Assembly (NCBI RefSeq): GCF_000471905.2
Contig: NW_006499364.1
Location: forward strand, 5,204,066 to 5,268,065
Origin: Amborella trichopoda
Taxonomy: Eukaryota > Streptophyta > Magnoliopsida > Amborellales > Amborellaceae
Direction of reading: 5' to 3'
DNA: 64,000 nucleotides
Under the pieces are notes generated by a model. It saw only the letters and a list, made by a program, of their open reading frames with translations. It was not told where the DNA came from and made no database searches. The translations under genes were made by a program, and so were the position numbers. Below, piece by piece: positions 59,176 through 64,000 of this stretch; the stretch's first letter is position 1; every line of letters starts with the position of its first letter.

Positions 59176-60308
59176 GTTTAAAGAGATATTCCAAGAAAAC
59201 CAGACAAAAACCTAAGCATCAAATCCCCGAACATCCTCTTGCCCATCAGAACCGCCATGATCTCTCCAATAAATAAACTTCGAAATCTCTCTCCTTGACT
59301 CAACAAAGCGAAACCAGGGCTATGAGCCATGGCATACACTCGGATGAGAGAGAAAGGGCACTATAGAGCAACCCATCAGTGGAAGTCCATATGGTAAGTT
59401 TACTCTCGCTCTCTCTTAAAACTTGTGTTCCAATAGAGCGATTGTCGGGAGAGAAATGTTTTTTGCCCCCAGTGGGGGGGGGGGAAGAGAGAGTTATGCA
59501 ACATTAGAGTTGGGAGAGAAATGGGGGAGAGAGAGGAAGGTACTACAGGAGGAGAAAAAGAGGCTAATGGGTCCCTCAGCATGCAAAACAATAATTTCCC
59601 TGGATTGGCATATCCTGGATTTGCCAATTCTAATTCTTTGTTTGGAATTAGCATTTCAAGGCTATGAGCCCTTTCAGGGATTTGCATGTCCAGGATAGGG
59701 TGATGAAAAAGAAGCTAAACATGTTTTTCTAGCTGATATCCAGGATATGCAAAACCTAGGATCCAAATGGGCAAGAACAGCTTAAAAATTGATCTCTTTG
59801 ATTGAATTGGATTCATTGTGTTTCTAATTCTATATGACTGGCTCTTTTGGTTGAATCAGTTTACAGCTAGCTTGTTTGCAAGAAGTATTCAGGTCAATAT
59901 TTGTTTGAGTTCTGACAAAGATTAGCATTTTTGTTGAGCTGGATGAAAACTGGTAGTTTCAGTTATTTATCTCACTCACAAGATGGCAATGTTTTCTGGG
60001 TGGGGTATAGAGTGGCATCAAAAGAAGCCACAAAAACATGTTCTGGCTGTCACCTAATATGCTGCTCCAATAGCGCTGAAATGTGTCTTTGGGCGGCATC
60101 TTGATGAGACATTATCTGGCAGTTTTGCTAGAATCAGTTTATTCTATGTATGGCACGCATGTATCTTGTAAATTCATTTCATTAAGCGATGCATCCCTTT
60201 TTATTGCGAGTTCATTTGCTTTCAAAATGTCAGAAGTTTTAAAAATTCTGTTTTGGATGCCTGTTTTTGTGCAGGTGTTTCTTGTCATGATCGGCTCTTC
60301 TAATGCAG
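34205..60308 (+). CDS. TOM1/TOM3/THH1-like seven-transmembrane protein, 5' part, three exons
   Basis: This is a host gene in pieces: exons 34205-34312, 44139-44189 and 60275-60308, all with GT-AG borders and matching phase. The join reads a short polar N-terminus, then a first hydrophobic segment (ICNISLACIDGLIAAIAFSQ), then LLRIHLGNQQVGWTRQK, then VFLVMIGSSNA. The hydrophobic helix followed by a basic ...GWTRQKVF...M motif is the start of the TOM1/TOM3/THH1 (DUF1084) family as I know it (TOM1 itself has GWTTQKVFHLM). Family members are plant multipass membrane proteins; TOM1 and TOM3 sit in the tonoplast and support tobamovirus replication. About 64 residues are present; the family is near 300, so most exons lie beyond 64000. 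Introns of 9826 and 16085 bp are filled with transposons. The gene looks intact so far as seen. Family assignment rests on memory of motifs, not on a search. Confidence 0.75.
34708..34759. repeat. 26-bp tandem duplication in intron 1
   Basis: Two copies of a 26-bp unit starting tccgaagagaaggataaaat. Confidence 0.9.
34970..35200 (+). mobile_element. Possible tRNA-derived SINE
   Basis: The phrase ttggcctgttgacctaatgg resembles a polymerase III A box. About 30 bp on, gactcgaaccc matches the B box consensus at about 8 of 11 positions. The spacing fits a tRNA-related SINE head. I could not find the tail or a target duplication, so this is tentative. Confidence 0.35.
35229..35624 (+). pseudogene. 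Host coding relic in intron 1 (C-terminal part of an unrecognised protein)
   Basis: A single reading frame runs for 132 codons to a TAA at 35622, with just two internal stops (TGA at 35280, TAA at 35430). Both are one transition away from Trp (TGG) or Gln/Arg codons. It reads as ordinary protein: ACMEVQKESAAHVEWRQVIS, then SGDDLLLMNIRKTTRRWIRW, and it ends in MAMLNLASLAAEQLYTSPLA followed by MLPAFFG. The sequence after the stop looks like a 3' UTR and leads into an A-rich tract at about 35750-35810, which suggests a processed retrocopy truncated at its 5' side. I do not recognise the parent gene. A spliced relic or a transposon-captured fragment is the alternative. Confidence 0.5.
35750..35810. 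repeat. A-rich tract after the coding relic
   Basis: About 60 bp of A-rich DNA with G and C interruptions (aaaataaaaaagaaaaagaa), in the position expected for a decayed poly(A) tail of a retrocopy. Confidence 0.5.
35811..38149. other. Intron 1 sequence without recognisable genes
   Basis: Open frames at 36011-36196 and 36209-36403 (+) resemble nothing I know. A TA/TG microsatellite sits at about 37.34-37.38 kb. The rest looks like decayed LTR sequence, but no domain or LTR pair was found. Confidence 0.4.
38150..39800 (-). mobile_element. RTE-type LINE fragment A (reverse transcriptase to 3' end)
   Basis: On the minus strand the order is: an upstream linker, GKALGPDAISIEVWSCMGEI near 39.59 kb, LMSHTMRLWERVIEQ, the FVFMPGRSTTEAI stretch near 39.3 kb, then YDTALTSIRITSGETSEFSV and GLYQGSALSPYLFVLVMDDV near 39.0 kb. 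The 3' UTR end (atgatgatgaccct on the minus strand) lies near 38.15 kb. The endonuclease half is missing, so the copy is 5'-truncated. The catalytic centre, normally FADD, reads LAND at 38935-38946, with a residue lost and Asp changed to Asn. Several frameshifts separate the pieces. It lies antisense in intron 1 of the TOM1-like gene. Confidence 0.85.
40010..40085. repeat. TA/TG, GA and poly-G low-complexity tract with a 2-N gap
   Basis: A TATG and GAGA run passes into a long G run interrupted by two N at 40069-40070. The exact length is unreliable. Confidence 0.85.
40086..41091. other. Intron 1 sequence, no gene seen
   Basis: Contains a gagttagaatg / gtgagtcctatttggctcgcc patch of the ACTCGG-MITE kind near 40.3 kb. 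The open frame at 40834-41064 (+) is not recognisable. Confidence 0.4.
41092..42150 (-). mobile_element. Solo-LTR-like copy of an LTR retrotransposon
   Basis: The left 550 bp align with the LTR at 49379 onward. Both start tga.agt.ggac, then share tttatgtagtttaaaatttttctttt-like sequence, agcacacttacagaagtc-like sequence, tgctgccactt, and a gattacctca.. phrase, and both carry GA-rich runs. There is no primer site or coding sequence next to it, so it is a solo LTR or an end fragment. Old and diverged. The right limit is uncertain. Confidence 0.5.
41610..41638. repeat. (GA)n microsatellite
   Basis: A GA run of about 29 bp inside the LTR-like copy. Confidence 0.9.
42165..42460 (-). mobile_element. 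RTE-type LINE fragment B (3' end only)
   Basis: Matches the 3' 280 bp of fragment A in the same orientation: tcatcatcatccaagcctta, tctattaagggtcataccct, tctcactacttctatccacg, the tttttgggccttccccttg block, then atatggccagcccacctaag. It is heavily 5'-truncated, as is usual for LINEs. The ATG/ATC triplet run at its edge is the typical RTE tail. Confidence 0.8.
42461..43084. other. Intron 1 sequence, no gene seen
   Basis: AT-rich, with a poly-A run at 42.51 kb directly beyond the RTE fragment. No domain or repeat structure recognised. Confidence 0.4.
43085..43755 (+). mobile_element. RTE-type LINE fragment C (C-terminus and 3' end)
   Basis: The plus strand encodes, with frameshifts and stops, the C-terminal RTE module: the GEIEEAVAHR-like start near 43.2 kb, a GAKWKCAIR-like stretch, VECWTVNKQHTYRMSVVEMR near 43.35 kb, MSRWMSGKTRRN, then a WAGHV and KKT block. 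It ends in the typical cccaattagttgggatttg tail. Same strand as the host gene, just upstream of its exon 2. Confidence 0.8.
43756..44138. other. End of intron 1
   Basis: An AT-rich, pyrimidine-biased stretch leading to the acceptor tatgtttcttcag of exon 2. It looks like original intron rather than transposon. Confidence 0.5.
44139..44189 (+). CDS. TOM1-like gene, coding exon 2 (51 bp)
   Basis: The acceptor tatgtttcttcag precedes 17 codons that read LLRIHLGNQQVGWTRQK. The donor is aaag/gtgact. Phase 0 in and out. Upstream in the same frame the sequence is ordinary intron. The exon sits between two RTE fragments on the same strand. Confidence 0.8.
44190..44889. other. Start of intron 2, no gene seen
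   Basis: Unique-looking AT-rich intron. The frame at 44639-44860 (+) is not recognisable. Confidence 0.45.
44890..45560 (+). mobile_element. RTE-type LINE fragment D (C-terminus and 3' end)
   Basis: The plus strand reads KGEIEEDIAHQNRPGWTKWR, CASGVVYDYRILMQLKGKFY, RTVVRPAMLYGIECRVVKKQ, RIHRMSVAEMTIFIWMSGKT and RKDRI in one clean frame (44978-45250). Further pieces are in broken frames. The 3' end reads atagttgggataaggctc and then ttgatgatgatg, the tandem TGATGA tail of plant RTE. It is 5'-truncated and better preserved than fragment C. Confidence 0.85.
45945..46978. mobile_element. Long-arm foldback element, about 1.03 kb
   Basis: The left arm (about 45945-46350) and right arm (about 46535-46978) are inverted copies of each other over more than 400 bp. 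The left begins ctactttgtaataccg and continues gaaatggcccaaaaataggc. The right end, read on the other strand, has tataataccattataacaaa and then atggcccaaaaataggcc. Each arm also contains about three head-to-tail variants of a 60-65-bp unit with taaccccgacaatttt and gccaagtttgcc. A loop of about 180 bp joins them. Long arms with sub-terminal repeats fit a non-autonomous Foldback or TIR-type Mutator-like element. No transposase. No clear target duplication was found. Confidence 0.75.
46979..48032. other. Intron 2 sequence, no gene seen
   Basis: Part of 47.05-47.40 kb has a protein-like but broken feel and could be an old transposon piece. I recognise no domain. Confidence 0.35.
48033..48308 (-). 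repeat. 3' LTR of the old copia element
   Basis: Partner of 53331-53612, in direct orientation. The right end abuts the GC-rich repeat. Confidence 0.8.
48320..48490. repeat. GC-rich GCCTAGGCG-type repeat
   Basis: This stretch repeats the words ctaggcgg, gcgtctaggcgg and ccgcctaggcgg, and is strikingly GC-rich against an AT-rich background. Such motifs are typical of a widespread plant MITE/hAT-like repeat class. Termini not found. It sits at the junction of the 3' LTR and the nested DNA. Confidence 0.5.
48491..51300 (-). mobile_element. LTR element nested in the old copia copy (5' LTR and leader)
   Basis: At 49368-49378 the minus strand reads tggtatcagaa, the initiator tRNA-Met primer site. 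Directly right of it begins an LTR (49379 onward, starting tgaaagttggac on the plus strand) that is related to the solo-LTR-like copy at 41092. Left of the primer site lies about 0.9 kb of non-coding leader-like sequence. No reverse transcriptase or gag of its own is visible, so this is a partial copy or a non-autonomous element. Broken. The LTR's right limit is uncertain, between 50.6 and 51.3 kb. Confidence 0.55.
53331..53612 (-). repeat. 5' LTR of the old copia element
   Basis: Shares tagatgcatttttcact, ctattatagcaaga-like, aaatatggtaggatatt, gtttccataatg and tattattgtaggtt with 48033-48308, in the same order and orientation. Confidence 0.8.
53613..56176. other. Intron 2 sequence, LTR-like, no gene seen
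   Basis: The frames at 53991-54251 and 54166-54423 (+) resemble nothing I know. The phrases at 54.8-55.6 kb recall LTR sequence. No domain or LTR pair was identified. Confidence 0.35.
56177..56345. repeat. 96-bp tandem duplication
   Basis: The block gaaacattatgattaaatat... is repeated at 56273 as gaagcattgtgattgaatat, with about 85 percent identity. Confidence 0.8.
56346..58841. other. Intron 2 sequence with LTR-like promoter and pyrimidine tracts
   Basis: A TATA-like ctataaataaaccc at about 56.60 kb is followed by a 90-bp CT-rich tract (56.68-56.74 kb), a layout common in plant LTRs. The 148-residue frame at 58458-58904 (+) is mostly a translation of CT-rich low-complexity DNA with a Ser/Leu bias, so I do not call a gene. 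Confidence 0.35.
58842..58967. repeat. (CT)n followed by (TAC)n tract
   Basis: A CT run, then about 90 bp of ctactacta words ending at the gap. The triplet tract has the same artificial look as the pre-gap sequence at 15.0-15.1 kb and is unreliable. Confidence 0.7.
58968..58987. other. Assembly gap (20 N)
   Basis: A run of 20 undetermined bases. Confidence 1.
58988..59171. other. Noisy duplicate copies of 58790-58866 (assembly artefact)
   Basis: After the gap, tctcctccctccttacttct and its continuation through aacctacctacccacctacg follow the pre-gap sequence tctccctcctcttatctgta through aacctccacccattgaaata, with inserted bases. A CT run comes next, as before the gap. A third, still noisier version precedes a further CT run at 59139-59171. 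The pattern is that of uncorrected long-read sequence. Confidence 0.65.
59172..60274. other. End of intron 2
   Basis: Unique-looking sequence containing a MITE-like repeat at about 59597-59765 and ending in the acceptor tgtttttgtgcag of exon 3. A run of G lies at 59.47 kb. No gene other than exon 3 is supported. Confidence 0.45.
59597..59765. mobile_element. MITE-like repeat with CCTGGAT inverted ends
   Basis: The left end reads tccctggattggcatatcct and then ggat. The right end, on the other strand, reads cctaggttttgcatatcctg and then gatatc. The ends are imperfect inverted repeats about 170 bp apart. No target duplication was confirmed. Confidence 0.4.
60275..60308 (+). CDS. TOM1-like gene, coding exon 3 (34 bp)
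   Basis: The acceptor tgtttttgtgcag precedes GTG TTT CTT GTC ATG ATC GGC TCT TCT AAT GCA G, reading VFLVMIGSSNA plus one base. The donor is gtgaaa. It enters in phase 0 and leaves in phase 1. Being so short, this exon would be missed by an ORF scan; its support is the family motif VF..MIGSSN following RQK. Confidence 0.7.
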
Positions 60309-61429
60309 GTGAAATGCTTGCATAGTTCATGATATTAAAATATTATGCTTAAGCTTACCCAAGAAGAGGATTTTCTTACTGTGTTGTAATTTTTAGTAAT
60401 GATCTAAGAGGTACACATATGCAGAGTGGAATTGTATTTTCTTGCAAGTACGTTTGTTTGTTTTGTTATTGAAACAATACATAAAATATCACATGGCAGA
60501 AAGTCAGTGATTATTATATATTTTGAAACTGAGGTCACTTGATCATCTTGATGCATGGTCACACAACAAAAGAACATGTAGGATCTCATTTCTTCGGCAC
60601 AACATAGAAAAAGTGAATTGGGGGGTATGCCTATGGAACTCAATGTTAAGCACTAAGCGGGCTCATAGTAGATTTGTGATGCAGGAAAATCTCGCAAACA
60701 GTATCTTGAGAAATTGCAATAATTGAGGAAAATAAAAACTAGGGTAAAGGGAGAACCATCAACAAATCACAAGACTCACAAAGGAAGCACACAGATTTTT
60801 GTAGCTGAGAATAAAGTTCTCAAATCCCACGCTGGGGTTACATCCTCCCCCTTTTATACGATACATATGCCCATATTTTTCGAAATTTAAAATCTGCCCC
60901 CAATATTTTTATGTTTTACATTCATGTCCCATTTTTTAAGAGCATATCTACGTTTCAGTTTTATATGTTTTTATACATCGGATCGAGCTCAAACTTGTGT
61001 GTCCATACTTCTTCTCATTACGCATCTGCAAAAAAAAGAATAATTAAATAAAATAAAATTACCAAAATATCCTATACACATTTTAGGGGTGGTTGGTCCT
61101 TTCCCCCCCCCCCCCTAAATGTTAACTCTATTAAGCTAAAATTGAGTACAAAGGGAGAGTTAGGAGGGGGACTGGATACCCACACATGGGTTTTGCCCCA
61201 AAATAGGCTACCCACAGATGGGTGCCCTATACAAAATGCATAGATAGGCCAAAAATGCTTGACATAGCTGATTTGAAACCATAAAGGAGATCAAAGCCAT
61301 GCTGAGATAGGGAAACCAAACAAAAGCAGTTCCCAAAGAGTGAATCTGGTTGTCTTGAGATAAGGTTGCGGCTACCTTGGTAAGGAGTCAGCATCACCAT
61401 TTGCTTCTCTCATACGTGATTCCACGAGA
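60309..61429. other. Start of intron 3, no further exon seen
   Basis: I looked for the next TOM1-like exon (a G..Y.VYF-type membrane segment) and did not find one up to the LINE. A C run lies at 61.11 kb. The part nearest the LINE (61.2-61.4 kb) may be its 3' UTR. Confidence 0.4.
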
Positions 61430-63690
61430 TTAGTGGAGTCCTACTGAGTTGACGAATTTCTCAAAAATGCTATCGAGCCTCCAAGGCCAGAGTGCTGAGC
61501 CTGGGGCCCAAGATATCACACAAAAAGAATCACCTTCAGTAGTTAGAGACTGACTCCAAGCGAGGGCAAATTTTTTTAGTCCTTCCCGAAGGGCTGAAGC
61601 TTCAGCAACAATGGAATCTGAGAGGCCTATAGGGATGGAAAAGGAGCAAAGGATGTTGATGTCATGGTCTCGAAACAAGCCGCCAATGCTTGCATGGCCA
61701 CGGTTTCCGAGAGAGCACCCATCAAAGTTTAATTGACCCTCTTTGGTTGGTCTCCGGAGAGAAGAGCGAGGGAGCCTTTGAGGTTTGAAGAAGAGAATGG
61801 AGGCCAAATTGTGGAGAAAATCAGAGTGAGAGGTCGTGGGTGGCATAGAAAATAACTGCGGCTTTAATCTTTTCTACTAGAGGTTCCATGGATGATTTTT
61901 GGCTTCGAAAGATTCTGGTGTTTCTTTCATTCCAGATTACCCAAAAAGTAGCTGCCACTGATGACTGTCATAGCCGAGTACCAGCTTTAGGCCAAGGGGT
62001 TGAGAAAGTTGAGCTAAGAAGATGGGGGATATTTGGTGGAGTTACCCACTGCCATTGGAATAGCTGAAGGAGTTCAGCCCATATGGACGAGGCCATCTTA
62101 CAATGGATGAAAAGGTGGGCATTGCTCTCCTCTTCTTCAGTACACATGATGCATCTATTGGGGATTTGGAGTCCCTTTCTTTGTAACTGGTCCACTGTGA
62201 GGCTCTCTCAGAAGCAGCTATCCAATTGAAAAATTGAATCTTGGGGGGGACAAGAGGGATCCAAACGTTAGTCATAATTGTAGCGGGAGTGTGGGTGGGG
62301 CTTTGGGGTGGGCTAGAGATGAGTAAAAGGAAGCCACCGAGAAGTTCCCCGAATGATTTGGGGTCCCAATGAGACTGTCCTGGCCCTGGTGAGTAAAGAA
62401 AATTGCGTTTAGGGTGTTGGAAAGATTTGTAAAGTCCTGAAATTCAGAGTCGGATAGGGGTCTTCTAAAGATCCTGCCCCACAGCCTCCTATTGCCCAAC
62501 AACTGAAAGTGGGATTCGACCGTTGCGTTAGGATCTCAGGCCAGCAAGAACAGGCTGGGATGAAGGTCCTTGAGAAGTGTGTTATCCAGCTAAGGGTCAA
62601 TCCAGAAAAGAGCTTTGTCGCCCTGCCAAGGCCTATATCTGATCTTGGATTGAAAGTGGAGGTATGAGTGCATAAGGGATTTCCAAATTCCAAAAGTGTT
62701 GTTGTGGGCTCTTCGGGAAGGGAACCAAGAGGGGTCGGAGCTAAGGTATTTGGAGTTGATCACTTCCTGTCATAAGTGGTTTCTTTGGGTGGCTAAATGC
62801 CACCCCACCATTTTCCAAGTAAGGTGAGGTTATTGTCTTTGAGATTGCATATGCCCAGCCCTCCTAGAGATTTAGGTTTGCAAACATTAGACCATGAGAT
62901 GAGATGGATTTTCCTATCCCCATTACTTAACCACAAAAAACTCCTCATTAGTTGCTCCAGTTGATGAGCCACTGAGGTTGGCATATGAAATAACAACATC
63001 TGCAAAATAGGGATGCTAGAAAGAGTGGCTTTGATCAATGTAAGACGACCAGCTGAGGATAAAAATCTGTCTTTCCACCTCGCGAGCCTTCAGTCAAATT
63101 TATCTATGATGTGGCTCCATAGGTTTAGTTTAGGCTTTCCTAAACATAGAGGTAGACCCAAGTAGGAGGAAGGCAAACATCCGAGTAGCAACCCCAGCGA
63201 GATGCGAGAGAAGACTAGGGAGGGGTCCACTACCACTCCGATCATCTTAGATTTTGCCATATTTACCCCAAGGCCTGTTTTCATTTCAAATAATTTGAGG
63301 AAGTGGTGAAGAGTTTCAAGTTGCTCATGGGAGACCTCGCAAAATACCAAGGTGTCGTCAGCATATTAGAGGTGAGAGATCAGTGGACCCAAGTTGCTGA
63401 TTGTGAAGCCTTTGAGCAAGCCAGCCTGGTATAATCGCGAGATTGATCTACCGAAAATTTCAGCAACTATCGCGAACAAGAAAGGGGAAGGGGATCTCCC
63501 TGGTGGAGTCCCCTAGATGAAGGGAAGAAGCCTTTGGGGGAACCGTTGATCGAAATAGAGAAGTAAGGGCCTGAAATGCAGCCTTTGATCCAAGCACTCC
63601 ACCAAACTCCGAAGCCCATACGAAGGAAAGTTTTGTCAAGGATGGACCAATCGACATGGTCATAGGCTTTCTCTCAAAAGATCTCTTGAT
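61430..63690 (-). mobile_element. L1-type LINE with RNase H, 5'-truncated
   Basis: Minus strand, in order: reverse transcriptase from EKAYDHVDWSILDKTFLRMG (about 63.67 kb) through GLHQGDPL and YADDTLVFC (catalytic YADD at 63354-63365). Then GLGVNMAKSK, SYLGLPLCLGKPK and SFLWLSNGDRKIHLISW follow. The zinc-knuckle-like zf-RVT region (PPKIQFFNWIAASERAS, then NRCIMCTEEEESNAHLFIHC) is at about 62.25-62.0 kb. Last comes a plant-type RNase H (LNFDGCSLGN, AEASALREGL, TEGDSF with its acidic residues kept) at 61.45-61.75 kb. Breaks include an in-frame TAA just before YADD and a one-base loss in the GDPLSP motif near 63490, plus frameshifts between the zf-RVT pieces. The endonuclease half is missing; homology stops near 63690. 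Confidence 0.9.
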
Positions 63691-64000
63691 CTCTTGGCCC
63701 AAAAGATCTCTTCTTACTTTAAGAGTAGTTGCAACTCGAACTTGGCATGGGATCAAATCGATCTCTCATTATCTGCAAGAGGGTGGAGCTCCTCAGTGGA
63801 GTCCCAAAGTTGGATGGTGTGAAGGAGGAATGCCTTTTGGGGTCGAAAGTTTCTTGGCAGTTGGGCACTCCAGGGTTTGAGGGATCCCTTAAGGTGCTAA
63901 AGCTTACTTTGGAGTCGATACCTTGCATAACATTGGACATGACTAGAGAAAGAGTTCCACTAGGTCTGAATAAGGTTGGGAAGGTAGATTTCCTTTAACC
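63691..64000. other. Unclassified sequence at right edge
   Basis: The sequence right of the LINE does not continue the LINE. Both strands are open over 200 bp (for example 63729-63998 +), but I recognise neither product. The phrase agatctcttgatctcttggcccaaaagatctctt marks a small local duplication at the junction. Confidence 0.35.

Noticed and set aside
63656-63998. Overlapping plus and minus frames at the right edge as host exons
   Set aside because: Both strands are open, no family is recognised, and there are no supporting splice signals in frame with the TOM1-like gene.

Overview
This is nuclear plant DNA. It is AT-rich and repeat-laden, almost certainly from an angiosperm with long TE-filled introns. 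Plant markers are Ty1/copia elements primed by initiator tRNA-Met, an L1-type LINE ending in an RNase H domain, RTE-type LINEs, many foldback MITEs and CT/GA microsatellites. I cannot name the species. A magnoliid or early-diverging eudicot would fit the RTE load, but that is a guess.

Host genes are sparse. (1) A small intronless gene at 14748-14969 (+) encodes a 73-residue protein with a basic N-terminus and a hydrophobic Cys-rich C-terminal tail. (2) The main gene runs left to right from 34205. I found its first three coding exons, 34205-34312, 44139-44189 and 60275-60308, which join in phase across introns of 9826 and 16085 bp. The joined peptide looks like the start of a TOM1/TOM3/THH1-type seven-transmembrane protein. 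The remaining exons must lie past the right edge. (3) A decayed host coding relic with an A-rich tail lies inside intron 1 (35229-35624).

Layout. 1-14.6 kb: non-coding DNA with MITEs (1800-2000, 9301-9797, 10728-11005, a cluster at 12792-14358) and several minisatellites, including a GC-rich 15/17-bp array at 4375-4825. 14.7-15.3 kb: the small gene and an assembly gap. 15.3-25.3 kb: AT-rich DNA, then diverged LTR-like direct repeats. 25.35-30.64 kb: a broken but nearly full-length Ty1/copia element on the minus strand. 30.7-34.1 kb: tandem duplications and LTR-like sequence. 34.2-60.3 kb: the TOM1-like gene. Its introns hold a SINE-like sequence, the host relic, four RTE fragments, a solo-LTR-like copy, a 1-kb foldback element with about 420-bp arms, and an old copia element with another LTR element nested in it. 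61.4-63.7 kb: a 5'-truncated L1-type LINE on the minus strand, in intron 3.

Sequence quality matters here. Around the gaps at 15.1 and 58.97 kb, the sequence beyond the gap repeats the sequence before it with mostly inserted bases. This looks like raw long-read sequence left by gap filling, not biology. I found no CRISPR array, no tRNA or rRNA gene, and no convincing new biological system. The most useful results are the hidden long-intron gene and the gap artefacts.
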